DNA of 64,000 nt, from assembly GCF_000741175.1 (NCBI RefSeq), contig NZ_JGYS01000005.1, positions 1 to 64,000 of the forward strand, given 5' to 3'. The stretch comes from Bifidobacterium callitrichos DSM 23973 (GTDB lineage Bacteria > Actinomycetota > Actinomycetes > Actinomycetales > Bifidobacteriaceae). Shown piece by piece: positions 20,094 through 28,532 of the stretch (within the stretch, counting starts at the first letter, position 1; each line of letters begins with the position of its first letter). The notes under the pieces are model-generated. The model was given only the letters and a program-made list of their open reading frames with translations, had not been told where the DNA came from and ran no database searches. The translations under genes and the position numbers were made by a program.

Positions 20094-20999
20094 CTAGTCC
20101 AGCCAGTCGAGTCCCAGATCGATGGATCGCACGGAGTGGGTGAGGGCGCCCACGGAGATGACGTCGACGCCGGTGGCCGCCACGTCGGCGACCCGCTCGA
20201 GGCTCATGTTGCCGCTGGCTTCGACGATGGCGCGTCCGTCGATCAGTTCGACGCCGCGGCGGGTGTCGTCGAGCGTGAAGTTGTCGAGCATGATAGTGTC
20301 GGCGCCTCCCGCGATGACGGCGGGGATCTGGTCGAGCCGGTCGACCTCGACCTCGATGTGCGTGGTGTGTCCGACCTGCTGCCTGACGTGGCGGATCGCG
20401 CCGGTCAGGTCGATGCCGCGCGCGGCGAGGGCGGCCAGATGGTTGTCCTTCATCATGACGGCGTCGGACAGACCGTAGCGGTGGTTGTGTCCGCCGCCGC
20501 AGGTGACCGAGTATTTCTCGAACGGGCGCAGTCCGGGCGTGGTCTTGCGCGTGTCGACGATGCGAGTGCGCTCGTAGCGGCGGGGTCGTACGACCGGTCC
20601 GTTCGCCGGCCGGAACCCGTCGGCGTAGATCGCGTCGACCCGTGCGACGAACGCGGCGGTCATCGTGGCGATGCCGCTCATGCGCTGGGTGAAGTTCAGC
20701 GCGACGCGTTCCGCGGTCAGCAGGTCCCTGACCGGACCGGAGACCGAGGCGAGCGTCTGACTGGCGTGGAAGGGTTCGCCGTCGGCGATGGACGGCGTGA
20801 CCCCGATCGCGGGGTTCTGCGCGCGGAAGGCGGCGGCGAACACGTCGATGCCGCTCATCACGCCGTCCTCGCGGGCGGTGAGGGACGCCGAGCCGGTTTC
20901 GTCGGCGGGGATGGTGGTTTCGCAGGTCACGTCGCCGTAGGGCGCGTCCTCGGCGAGCGCCGCCTCGACGGCGGTGCGGATGATGTGCTGGGTGAGCAT
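20094..20999 (-). CDS. nadC: Nicotinate-nucleotide pyrophosphorylase (quinolinate PRTase)
   Basis: Converts quinolinate and PRPP to nicotinate mononucleotide with loss of CO2. The 301-residue product shows 'LNFTQRMSGIATMTAAFV', 'IVDTRKTTPGLRPFEKYSV', 'CGGGHNHRYGLSDAVMMKDN' and 'VEVDRLDQIPAVIAGGADTI'. An insertion of roughly 15-20 residues ('GFRPANGPVVRPRRYERTR') sits before the DTRKTTPG strand, longer than usual. The start at 20999 is one base from the nadB stop, which makes the large open frame upstream a shadow in nadB. Fourth gene of the operon. Confidence 0.95.
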   Translation of the reverse strand: MLTQHIIRTAVEAALAEDAPYGDVTCETTIPADETGSASLTAREDGVMSGIDVFAAAFRAQNPAIGVTPSIADGEPFHASQTLASVSGPVRDLLTAERVALNFTQRMSGIATMTAAFVARVDAIYADGFRPANGPVVRPRRYERTRIVDTRKTTPGLRPFEKYSVTCGGGHNHRYGLSDAVMMKDNHLAALAARGIDLTGAIRHVRQQVGHTTHIEVEVDRLDQIPAVIAGGADTIMLDNFTLDDTRRGVELIDGRAIVEASGNMSLERVADVAATGVDVISVGALTHSVRSIDLGLDWLD

Positions 21000-21000
21000 G

Positions 21001-22659
21001 TCACTCCTTGACGTAGGCGACGGAGTGGGCCCACTCGTCGTGCGGTTCGGGGAAGTCGGTGCGCGCGTGGGCGCCGCGCGATTCGGTGCGGGCGAGCGCC
21101 GCCGTGGCGCCGATGCGTCCGACGGTGAGCATGTCGCGGTTCTCGAGCGCGGCGATGTCGCCGGACGCGGCGGCCTGGGCGGCATGCGCGTTCGCGGCGG
21201 CGAGACCACGACCGAGGTCGTCGATCGCGTGGGCGAGTCCTTCGGCGTCGCGCAGGACGCCGACGCCGTGCCACATGGTGTTCTGGATGCGGGTGCGGTC
21301 CCATAGGTCTGCGTCACCGTCCTCGCCGCCTGCGCCGTCCGTCTCGGGGTCGGCGAGGCGGACGGGTTCGGCGGCGTATGCCTCGCCGGTCGCGGAGTTG
21401 AGCAATGGTTCTGGCGACCATACCGTGTCGTCGGTGTCGGCGAGTGCGGCGAGGCCGGCCCTGCGGCCGTAGACGAGTCCTTCGAGCAGCGAGTTGGAGG
21501 CGAGTCGGTTGGAGCCCATGACGCCGGTGCGTGCGCATTCGCCGGCCGCGTACAGGCCGGGGATGGACGCGCGGCCGTCGAGGTCCGTGCGTACGCCGCC
21601 CATGTAGTAGTGGGCCGCGGGGGCGACGGGGATCGGCTCACGGCTCCAGTCGAAGCCGAGGGAGCGCGTGTAGGCGTCGATGGTCGGGAATCGGTGCGCG
21701 AGGAACGCGGCGAGGTCGGGGTGTTCGGCGCGCATCGGCGAGACGTCGAGCATAACCGGACGTCCGTGCTGGCGCTGCATGACGCGGAAGTTCTCGCGGG
21801 CGACGACGTCGCGCGGCGCGAGTTCGGCGCGCGGGTCGACGTCCTGCATGTACCGGTGGCCGTGTTCGTCGAGCAGGATCGCGCCTTCGCCGCGTACGGC
21901 CTCGGAGACGAGGAAGTGCTCGCCGATGGCCATGGCGGTGGGATGGAACTGGTAGAACTCGAGGTCGGCGACCTGTGCTCCGGCGCGCCATGCGGCGGCG
22001 AGTCCGTCGGCGGTGGCGACGGCCGGGTTGGTGGTGTACGGGTACATGCGTCCGGCGCCTCCGGTGGCGAGGATGACGCGGGAGGCCTTGACGAACCGGC
22101 GTTCCACGCCATTCGCGGCTGCGTCATTCGCTTCGCCTCCGACGAGCAGGTCGACGCCGGCGATGCGTCCGTCCTTCACGACGAGGTCGGTCAGGAAGGC
22201 ATGTTCGATGATGTGGATGAGCGGGTTGGCGCGCACCATGGCGGATACGTCGAGTTCGAGCACCCTGCCGGTGGCGTCTCCCCCGGCGTGGACGACGCGT
22301 GCCCTGGAGTGGGCCGCCTCGAGGCCGCGCAGCATGTGTCCCTCGGCGTCGCGGTCGAAGTGGACGCCGGCGGCCGCGAATTCGCGCACGCGGTCGGCGC
22401 CCTCGCGCGTGAGGATGTCGACGGCCTTCGGGTCGCACAGGCCGTGTCCGGCGGCGATGGTGTCGGCGGCGTGCAGCTTCGGGTCGTCGTCGGCGAAGAT
22501 GGCCGCGGCGATGCCTCCCTGCGCGTGGTAGGTGTTCGATTCGACCAGTTCGTCCTTGGTGACCAGCGTCACGTCGTGTCCGGCGCGCGCCACGGCCAGT
22601 GCCGCGGACAGGCCGGCCACGCCGGCTCCGATGACGATGATGTTCGTGCCCTCGCTCAT
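21001..22659 (-). CDS. nadB: L-aspartate oxidase
   Basis: FAD enzyme that oxidises L-aspartate to iminoaspartate, the first step of de novo NAD synthesis. The 552-residue product begins 'MSEGTNIIVIGAGVAGLSAA' (FAD-binding glycine motif), with 'SNTYHAQGGIAAAIFADDD' and the substrate-loop region 'QFHPTAMAIGEHFLVSEAVR'. 'HYYMGGVRTDLDGRASIPG' and 'LASNSLLEGLVYGRRAG' are the C-terminal landmarks. The start at 22659 is where the FAD fold begins, 14 bases after the nadA stop; the open frame upstream of it is a shadow in nadA. Confidence 0.95.
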   Translation of the reverse strand: MSEGTNIIVIGAGVAGLSAALAVARAGHDVTLVTKDELVESNTYHAQGGIAAAIFADDDPKLHAADTIAAGHGLCDPKAVDILTREGADRVREFAAAGVHFDRDAEGHMLRGLEAAHSRARVVHAGGDATGRVLELDVSAMVRANPLIHIIEHAFLTDLVVKDGRIAGVDLLVGGEANDAAANGVERRFVKASRVILATGGAGRMYPYTTNPAVATADGLAAAWRAGAQVADLEFYQFHPTAMAIGEHFLVSEAVRGEGAILLDEHGHRYMQDVDPRAELAPRDVVARENFRVMQRQHGRPVMLDVSPMRAEHPDLAAFLAHRFPTIDAYTRSLGFDWSREPIPVAPAAHYYMGGVRTDLDGRASIPGLYAAGECARTGVMGSNRLASNSLLEGLVYGRRAGLAALADTDDTVWSPEPLLNSATGEAYAAEPVRLADPETDGAGGEDGDADLWDRTRIQNTMWHGVGVLRDAEGLAHAIDDLGRGLAAANAHAAQAAASGDIAALENRDMLTVGRIGATAALARTESRGAHARTDFPEPHDEWAHSVAYVKE

Positions 22660-22673
22660 TGCCTGTCTGCCTC

Positions 22674-23951
22674 TCAGTGGACGCGCAGCATGCGCTCCAG
22701 CGCGACCTTGGCCTCGCGGGCGGTGTCCTCGTCGACGGTGATGCGGTTGACGACGTTGCCGGCCTCGAGATTCTCCAGCGCCCACGCGAGGTAGGCGGGG
22801 TGGATGCGGTACATCGTCGAGCACGGGCAGACGACCGGATCGAGGCAGAACACGGTCTTGTCCGGGTATTGAGCGGCGAGGCGGTTGACGAGGTTGATCT
22901 CGGTGCCCACGGCCACGGCGGAGCCGGCGGGCGCGTTGGCGATCTCCTTGACGATGTACGCGGTGGAGCCGACGCCGTCGGCCGCGTCGACGACCTGCAT
23001 CGAGCATTCGGGGTGCACGATGACCTTGACGCCCGGGTAGGCCCTGCGGGCGCGTTCGATCTGCTCGACGGTGAAACGCTGGTGCACGGAGCAGAATCCC
23101 TTCCACAGGATCATCCTCGCGTTCGCATAGTCGGACGGGTCGGCGGCGCCGCCCATCGCCTTGAACGGGTCCCACAGCGGCATCTGGCTCAGCGGGATGC
23201 CCATGGCGCGCGCGGTGTTGCGTCCCAGATGCTGGTCGGGGAAGAACAGGACGCGCCGGCCGCGGGCGAACGCCCATTCGAGCACGGCGTGCGCGTTGGA
23301 CGACGTGCACACGATGCCGCCGTGGCGCCCGCAGAACGCCTTCAGGGCTGCGGAGGAGTTCATGTAGGTGACGGGGATGATCGGCTGCATGCCGTCGGCG
23401 TCCTTGTCGCGTCCGCAGATCTCGCCGAGCTGGTCCCACGCCTCCTCGACCTGATCGATGTTGGCCATGTCGGCCATCGAGCAGCCGGCGGACAGGTTCG
23501 GCAGGGTCACGCTCTGTTCGGGCGTGGAGAGGATGTCGGCGGTTTCGGCCATGAAGTGGACGCCGCAGAAGACGATGTGGTCGGCGTCGGGGCGTTCGGT
23601 CGCGTTCTTGGCGAGCTGGAAGGAGTCGCCCACGAAGTCGGCGTGCCTGATGATCTCGTCGCGCTGGTAGAAGTGGCCGAGGATGAGCAGCTTGGATCCA
23701 AGGCGCCTCTTGGCGTCGACGATGCGCTGCTGGAGCTCGTCCTCGGAGGCGTTGCGGTATTCGTCGGGCAGCACCTGCTGGCGGGGCGCGTTCGCGGGCA
23801 GGCGGTCGAGCATCGAGGCGCCGGGCCCGTAGCTGGGCCTGGTGGTGTCGAAGTGCCACGGGTCGAGGGTCAGGCCCGCGTCGCAGGTGCTCTGTGCGCC
23901 GAGTCGGGCGATGATCTCGTCGACGGACGGCGCGGTGAATGTTGCGGTCAT
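22674..23951 (-). CDS. nadA: Quinolinate synthase
   Basis: Condenses iminoaspartate with dihydroxyacetone phosphate to quinolinate, using a [4Fe-4S] cluster. 425 residues. Landmarks: 'LLILGHFYQRDEIIRHADFV', 'IVFCGVHFMAETADIL' with a cluster-ligand cysteine, 'NLSAGCSMADMANIDQV', 'GGIVCTSSNAHAVLEWAF' and 'VIVHPECSMQVVDAADGVGS'. The late segment 'VFCLDPVVCPCSTMYRI' supplies the C-terminal cysteine. AGGAAC stands ahead of the ATG. It is the first biosynthetic gene after the regulator, with 60 bp between. Confidence 0.95.
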   Translation of the reverse strand: MTATFTAPSVDEIIARLGAQSTCDAGLTLDPWHFDTTRPSYGPGASMLDRLPANAPRQQVLPDEYRNASEDELQQRIVDAKRRLGSKLLILGHFYQRDEIIRHADFVGDSFQLAKNATERPDADHIVFCGVHFMAETADILSTPEQSVTLPNLSAGCSMADMANIDQVEEAWDQLGEICGRDKDADGMQPIIPVTYMNSSAALKAFCGRHGGIVCTSSNAHAVLEWAFARGRRVLFFPDQHLGRNTARAMGIPLSQMPLWDPFKAMGGAADPSDYANARMILWKGFCSVHQRFTVEQIERARRAYPGVKVIVHPECSMQVVDAADGVGSTAYIVKEIANAPAGSAVAVGTEINLVNRLAAQYPDKTVFCLDPVVCPCSTMYRIHPAYLAWALENLEAGNVVNRITVDEDTAREAKVALERMLRVH

Positions 23952-24011
23952 GGTTGTTCCTTTCTGGTTACGTCTGGTGAAGTCTGTGGATATCGGGATC
24001 GCCGGAGCCCT

Positions 24012-24845
24012 TCAGCGGGCCAGTGCCGACAGCGCGTCGGCCGAGCCGATCCGAGATGTCGATTCGTGCAGACCGTGCGGCTCGCGTGGACCTTGTGGAC
24101 CGATGCTCCACTGGGCGGGATTCCACAGGTCGCGCCGCTCGCCGTCCGGGTCCTCGGCGCCGTTCGCCGCCCCCGAGACGTACCGGTAGACGGCGGCCGG
24201 ACGGTGTCGGCCGACACGCTGCTTGGCGCCGGTGTCCTCGAGCTGTCCGGAGGCGAGGATCCGGCGTCTGAAGTTCGCCAGATCGATGGACTCGCCGGTG
24301 ATGGCCTCGTACACGTCGTGCAGCTGGCCGAGCGTGAAGGTCTCGCCGACCAGTCGCACGGCCACGTCGGGGTATTCGATCTTGTTGCGAAGACGCCACA
24401 GTGCGTAGTCGATGATGCGACGGTGGTCGAAGGCGAGTTCGGGCAGCTCGTCCTCGGGGAACCATGCGACGTTGTCCCCCTCGACGAGATCACGAGTCTC
24501 GGCCTGTCCGACGAGCGCCCAGTAGACGACGGACACCATCGGCAGTCCTCCGCGCGAGCGATCGGGGCCGCCGAACGTGTACAGCTGCTCGAGATAGCGC
24601 GGATGCATCGAGGTGGTCGATTCGAGCGCCGCGTACGCGCAGTCCTCGAGCGAACGGTCGGCGAAGAGGCCGCCGCCGGGCAGCGCCCAGCAGCCCAGAT
24701 AGGGCTGGCGCACGCGTCTGACCAACGGAAGCCACAGACGCCCGCGGCCGGTCTCGCCGCCATCGGGCGCGAGCGCGAGGATGACGACGGAGACGCCCAC
24801 CTGCGGTGGGGCGAGACGCCGCTCCGAAACGTTGCCGATGCCCAT
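24012..24845 (-). CDS. nrtR: NrtR-type Nudix regulator of NAD synthesis
   Basis: 277 residues. The N-terminal half is a Nudix fold ('VGVSVVILALAPDGGETG', 'GCWALPGGGLFADRSLEDCA'); the Nudix box continues as AYAALEST where active hydrolases have REXXEE, so catalysis is probably lost. The C-terminal half ('GETFTLGQLHDVYEAITGES' onward) is a winged helix as in NrtR. Such proteins are ADP-ribose-sensing repressors of NAD genes. The start at 24845 has AAAGAGGA upstream; a longer frame from 24911 would run into the palindromic operator. First gene of the nadA-nadB-nadC operon. Confidence 0.9.
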   Translation of the reverse strand: MGIGNVSERRLAPPQVGVSVVILALAPDGGETGRGRLWLPLVRRVRQPYLGCWALPGGGLFADRSLEDCAYAALESTTSMHPRYLEQLYTFGGPDRSRGGLPMVSVVYWALVGQAETRDLVEGDNVAWFPEDELPELAFDHRRIIDYALWRLRNKIEYPDVAVRLVGETFTLGQLHDVYEAITGESIDLANFRRRILASGQLEDTGAKQRVGRHRPAAVYRYVSGAANGAEDPDGERRDLWNPAQWSIGPQGPREPHGLHESTSRIGSADALSALAR

Positions 24846-24907
24846 TCGTCCTCTTTCCCGACACGGATGCCTTCGCTCCGATCCGTTGACGGATATGAAG
24901 CATAACA

Positions 24908-24936
24908 CCATTTATGGTCATAATGACCATAAATGG
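24908..24936. promoter_or_regulatory. 29-bp perfect palindrome, likely NrtR operator
   Basis: CCATTTATGGTCAT (24908-24921), one central A, then its exact reverse complement (24923-24936). It lies 63 bp upstream of nrtR, in the promoter region of the NAD operon. NrtR proteins bind palindromes of similar size, so autoregulation of the whole operon is the natural reading. No second copy was seen in the window. Confidence 0.75.
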
Positions 24937-24957
24937 AAACGCCCGGAATTCCAAGAA

Positions 24958-24990
24958 AAAAGGGAATCGGTCTGAGACCGATTCCCTTTT
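24958..24990 (-). terminator. Terminator after scpB
   Basis: AAAAGGGAATCGGTC (24958-24972) and GACCGATTCCCTTTT (24976-24990) pair perfectly over 15 bp with a 3-nt loop, followed by a T-run on the minus strand. It lies 15 bases past the scpB stop and insulates the NAD operon from the xerD-parA-scpAB operon. Confidence 0.92.
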
Positions 24991-25005
24991 CCGATTCCGA
25001 GAGAT

Positions 25006-25677
25006 CTACAGCGCCGTTTCGACGCCCTCCTCGATCACCTCGCCGGCGTCGGGCAGGAACGGCGCGAGGGATGGCAGGTCGTCGAGGGACGACAGGCCCA
25101 TCTTCTCCAGGAACAGGTCGGTGGTGGCCAGCAGCGAGGCTCGCGACTCCTCGTCGATGCCGCGTTCGCATATCAGGCCGCGTACGAGCAGGGAGCGGAC
25201 CACGCCGTCGCAGTTGACGCCTCGGATCGACGAGACGCGCGCCCGGGTGACGGGCTGACGGTATGCGATGACCGCCAGCGTCTCCATCGCCGCCTGACTC
25301 AGTCGCGCGGACTGGCCGTCGGTGACGAACGCGGCGACCACGGGCTCGAACTCGACACGGCTGGCGAACCGCCATCCACGCGCGGTGTGACGCAGTTCGA
25401 ACCCCCGTTCGGACATCGCATAGGAGGATTGCAGCCGTTCCAGCGCCTCGGCCACGAGTCGCGCGTCGACGCCGAGCACACCCGCCAGATCAGCGGAGTG
25501 CTGCGGCTCGCCGGCGGTCATGAGGATCGCCTCGAGACATGCCTTGAGACCGCCGGGGAACCGCTCCACGCACAACCCCCCGCGCGCCGCCGACGCCGGG
25601 CCTGCGGAACCGGCGGAGTCCTTCTCCTCCACGTCCGCATCCGCATCCTGCCTATCCATCGCTTCCGTCACGCCCAT
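25006..25677 (-). CDS. scpB: Segregation and condensation protein B
   Basis: Kleisin partner of the SMC-ScpA condensin complex, two winged-helix domains. The 223-residue product shows 'CLEAILMTAGEPQHSADLAG' and 'METLAVIAYRQPVTRARVSS' followed by 'RGLICERG'. The start at 25677 overlaps the scpA stop (ATGA), so the longer frame to 25755 is rejected. The first 40 residues ('AMDRQDADADVEEKDSAG') look disordered, an extension common in actinobacterial ScpB. Last gene of xerD-parA-scpA-scpB, followed by a strong terminator. Confidence 0.93.
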   Translation of the reverse strand: MGVTEAMDRQDADADVEEKDSAGSAGPASAARGGLCVERFPGGLKACLEAILMTAGEPQHSADLAGVLGVDARLVAEALERLQSSYAMSERGFELRHTARGWRFASRVEFEPVVAAFVTDGQSARLSQAAMETLAVIAYRQPVTRARVSSIRGVNCDGVVRSLLVRGLICERGIDEESRASLLATTDLFLEKMGLSSLDDLPSLAPFLPDAGEVIEEGVETAL

Positions 25678-26474
25678 CAGGCGCCCTCTCCTTCCTCGAT
25701 CATCCCATCCGTAACCAATACGGCTTTCACCGGAGCCCCGTCGATCCACACCCATCGCACGTGCAGCGGCGAATACGGCCCATCCTGCCGGAACTGGATC
25801 GCCCCCTGCTTGAAGAACGCCAGCAGCGCGAGGAAGCGCGCCACCGTCTCGATACGGCCCGAGGCGTCCGCCGTCAGTTCGTCGAAGGTGGAGGATCCAC
25901 CCTCCCCCAACGCCACCAGCCGCGTCATGACGAGCCGTGACTGTTCACGCAGGTCGACCAGCGGCACGTGCAGCTGGTGGACGCTCACCCGATCGGTCGG
26001 GGCGGCGGCGATGGCCCGCGCGGCTATCCACGCCAGCTCGTCCGGCCCGACGTTCCAGTCGAGTTCGGGCAGCATGCCCCGGATGCGATCGTCGACGACG
26101 CCCGGATGCGGATAGCGGCCCGAGGCATGGGCCATCCGCTCGCGCAACACGTGCGACGCCTCCTTGTAGGCGCGGTACTGCAGCAGTCGGGCGAACAGCA
26201 GATCGCGTTCGCGCAGCGCCTCCATGCTGGATTCGTCATGCTCGCCCGACACGTCCGCGGGCAGCAGCGAGGCGCTTTTGGCCTCGATGAGCACCGAGGC
26301 CACGTCGATGAACGCGCTGGCCTCGTCCATGCCGTCCTTCGCGGCGCCACCGAAGTCGAGGCCGCGCACGTAGCGGATGAACTCCCCGGTGATCGCCGAC
26401 AGCGACACCTCGGTCAGTTCGAGGCGCCGGTTCGCGATCATGCCGAGCAGGACGTCGAACGGGCCGGAGTACAC
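25677..26474 (-). CDS. scpA: Segregation and condensation protein A
   Basis: Kleisin that bridges the SMC heads. The family landmark 'YSGPFDVLLGMIANRRLELT' is at the very start and 'ASVLIEAKSASLLP' follows; the C-terminal winged helix ends in 'MIEEGEGA'. The best conventional start is the GTG at 26474, but it has no ribosome site. The frame stays open upstream and encodes 'DEAGFRVDLD', which matches the N-termini I expect for the family, up to a CTG at 26513 that overlaps the parA stop. The true start may therefore be upstream and unusual. 265 residues as given. Confidence 0.9.
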   Translation of the reverse strand: MYSGPFDVLLGMIANRRLELTEVSLSAITGEFIRYVRGLDFGGAAKDGMDEASAFIDVASVLIEAKSASLLPADVSGEHDESSMEALRERDLLFARLLQYRAYKEASHVLRERMAHASGRYPHPGVVDDRIRGMLPELDWNVGPDELAWIAARAIAAAPTDRVSVHQLHVPLVDLREQSRLVMTRLVALGEGGSSTFDELTADASGRIETVARFLALLAFFKQGAIQFRQDGPYSPLHVRWVWIDGAPVKAVLVTDGMIEEGEGA

Positions 26475-26509
26475 GTCGAGATCGACGCGGAAGCCGGCCT
26501 CGTCCGCGC

Positions 26510-27349
26510 TCAGGCGATCACCCCGTTGGCGACGAGCTCGCGGGCCACCTCGCGGTACTCCTGACTGGTCTTGTGGTTCGGCGCGTACATGGTGATCGGC
26601 GCGGCGGCCACGGTGGAGTCGGGCAGTTTGATCGAACGGGAGATGACGGTGTGGAACACCTTGTCCTGGAACGCCTCGTAGATGCGCTGCATGACCTCCT
26701 CGCAGTGCAGGGTGCGCGTGAACATCGTCACCAGCACACCGTACACCTTGAGGTTCGGGTTGATGCGGCTCTGCACCTTCTGGATGGACTGCATGAGCAG
26801 GGCCACGCCACGCAGCGCGAAGAACTCGGCGGCCACGGGGATGATGACGCCGTCGGCCGCGGTCAGCGCGTTCACGGTCAGCAGGCCGAGCGAGGGCTGG
26901 CAGTCGATGATGATGACGTCGTATTCGTCCCTCAGGGGGCGCAGCACGCTGTTGAGGATCTGCTCACGCCCCACTTCGGTGACCAGCTGCACCTCGGCGG
27001 CGGACAGGTCGATGTTCGCCGGGATGATGTCGAGGTTCTCGAACGCGGTGCGGCGCACGACGTCATGCACGTCGACGCGCATGTCGAACAGCGCGGTGTA
27101 GATGGTGTTGTCGACGGTGTTGGCGTTGATGCCGAGACCGACGGTGGCGGCGCCCTGCGGATCGAAGTCGACGATCAGGCAGCGGCGGCCGTACTGACTC
27201 AACGCGCCGGCGATGTTGATGGAACTGGTGGTCTTGCCGACGCCGCCCTTCTGGTTGCACATGGCGATGACCCTCGCCGGCCCGTGCTGCTGCAGCGGGG
27301 AGGGGACGGGGAAAGTCTCATATTCACGTCCAAGCATATCCGTAGGCAT
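26510..27349 (-). CDS. parA: ParA/Soj-type ATPase
   Basis: Deviant Walker-A ATPase of the chromosome-partition family. 'RVIAMCNQKGGVGKTTSSIN' holds the P-loop with both signature lysines; 'IVDFDPQGAATVGLG' and 'VIIIDCQPSLGLLTVNAL' follow. The start at 27349 has AAGGTGA six bases upstream; an ATG at 27382 would overlap xerD by 11 bases. No parB is beside it. In actinobacteria this orphan ParA commonly sits between xerD and scpA, as here, so it probably acts with condensin and recombination functions and not as the main ParA near the origin. Confidence 0.92.
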   Translation of the reverse strand: MPTDMLGREYETFPVPSPLQQHGPARVIAMCNQKGGVGKTTSSINIAGALSQYGRRCLIVDFDPQGAATVGLGINANTVDNTIYTALFDMRVDVHDVVRRTAFENLDIIPANIDLSAAEVQLVTEVGREQILNSVLRPLRDEYDVIIIDCQPSLGLLTVNALTAADGVIIPVAAEFFALRGVALLMQSIQKVQSRINPNLKVYGVLVTMFTRTLHCEEVMQRIYEAFQDKVFHTVISRSIKLPDSTVAAAPITMYAPNHKTSQEYREVARELVANGVIA

Positions 27350-27371
27350 ACTGTTCACCTTATCATTTCCG

Positions 27372-28310
27372 TCACTGCGCACGTGGATGGGCCGTCAGGT
27401 ACGCCTCGATGAGGTTCTCCGGGCTGACATGCGTATAGATCTGGGTGGTCGTCACCGAGGCGTGGCCGAGCAGCTCCTGCACGGTGCGCACGTCCGCGCC
27501 GCCCTGGATCAGGTGCGTGGCGAACGAGTGGCGCAGCGTGTGCGGATGCAGCGGCTTGTCGATGCGGGCGCGCTCCCCCGCGTTGCGGACGATCTCCCAT
27601 ACCGATTGTCGCGACAGCCGGCGACCCCGCTTGTTGAGGAAGACCGCCCGACGCTCCGGCGCCGGCGCGTTCCTGATGCGCGCCTCGAGCGCGGGCCGCC
27701 CCTTGGAAAGATACCGTTCCATCGCCGCGCACGCATAGGTGCCGACCGGCACGATCCGCTGTTTGGAACCCTTGCCGGTGAGCCGCACGATATGCGCGTC
27801 CTGCAGGTCGAGGTCGTCGAAGTTCACCCCCACGGCCTCGGAGACGCGGGCTCCGGTGGCGTACATGAACTCGAGCAGCGCCCTGTCGCGCAGCATCACC
27901 GGATCGTCGCCCTCGACGGGGACCGCGTCGAGCAGGCGAGCCACCTCGTCGACGGAGAGCACGTCCGGCAGCGTGCTCGCTCCCTTGGGGGCCTTGACCG
28001 GAGCGGCCACGTCGTCGGCGATCAGATTTCCCGCGAGCGCGAACCGGTGGAGTTCGTGGACCGCGGCGAGTCGTCTGGCCTTGGACCGGGCCGATTCGCC
28101 CATGTCGTCGAGGAAGGCGACGTAGTCCTCCACGTCGTGACGCGTGACGTGCGCGATGTCGTCGACGCCCCGGCTTTCCAGCCAGCCCGCGTATTTCCTC
28201 AGGTCGGACTCGTACGCCGTCACCGTGGCGTCGGCGAGTCCGCGCTCGACGCCGACATGCGCGAGAAACCGTTCGATGAGTGCAGGGAATCCATTGGCCA
28301 TGCATTCCAT
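27372..28310 (-). CDS. xerD: Tyrosine recombinase XerD
   Basis: Resolves chromosome dimers at dif with XerC. 312 residues: an N-terminal SAM-like core-binding domain ('LAHVGVERGLADATVTAYES') and a catalytic domain with the arginine in 'MYATGARVSEAVGV', the lysine in 'LTGKGSKQRIVPVG', 'HPHTLRHSFATHLIQGGADV' and the tyrosine in 'LGHASVTTTQIYTHV'. All catalytic residues are present. The start could be the ATG at 28310 or the one at 28301; neither has a ribosome site. First gene of the operon leading to scpB. Confidence 0.93.
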   Translation of the reverse strand: MECMANGFPALIERFLAHVGVERGLADATVTAYESDLRKYAGWLESRGVDDIAHVTRHDVEDYVAFLDDMGESARSKARRLAAVHELHRFALAGNLIADDVAAPVKAPKGASTLPDVLSVDEVARLLDAVPVEGDDPVMLRDRALLEFMYATGARVSEAVGVNFDDLDLQDAHIVRLTGKGSKQRIVPVGTYACAAMERYLSKGRPALEARIRNAPAPERRAVFLNKRGRRLSRQSVWEIVRNAGERARIDKPLHPHTLRHSFATHLIQGGADVRTVQELLGHASVTTTQIYTHVSPENLIEAYLTAHPRAQ

Positions 28311-28328
28311 GGTATGGCATGCAGAAAC

Positions 28329-28344
28329 TGTGATTCATATCACA
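28329..28344. promoter_or_regulatory. CRP-type palindrome TGTGA-N6-TCACA
   Basis: TGTGATTCATATCACA fits the consensus of CRP/GlxR-family regulators exactly. It lies 18 bp upstream of xerD and 188 bp upstream of the divergent siderophore operon. The rest of this 222-bp gap shows no clear DtxR-type iron box. Confidence 0.4.
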
Positions 28345-28532
28345 TATGCACCCCTACCCCCGTCCTTCGATATCACATCAAGACCGAAAAAACAAGACTG
28401 TGGTGATCGCTCACATTTCGTTAGCGTATGGGCTTTGTCGCGCGTCGGTCACACGTCCATCGCACGTTCGACGCACAGCCAGTGGGAAGCACGTCCCAGG
28501 CATCCACGCCATACACCACTCAAGGAGCAATC

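Noticed and set aside
20094-22127. 677-codon frame that contains nadC
   Set aside because: The upstream two thirds is an out-of-frame Pro/Ser/Thr/Arg shadow of nadB; the real nadC starts at 20999.
28345-28532. DtxR-type iron box before the siderophore operon
   Set aside because: No stretch resembles TTAGGTTAGCCTAACCTAA well enough.
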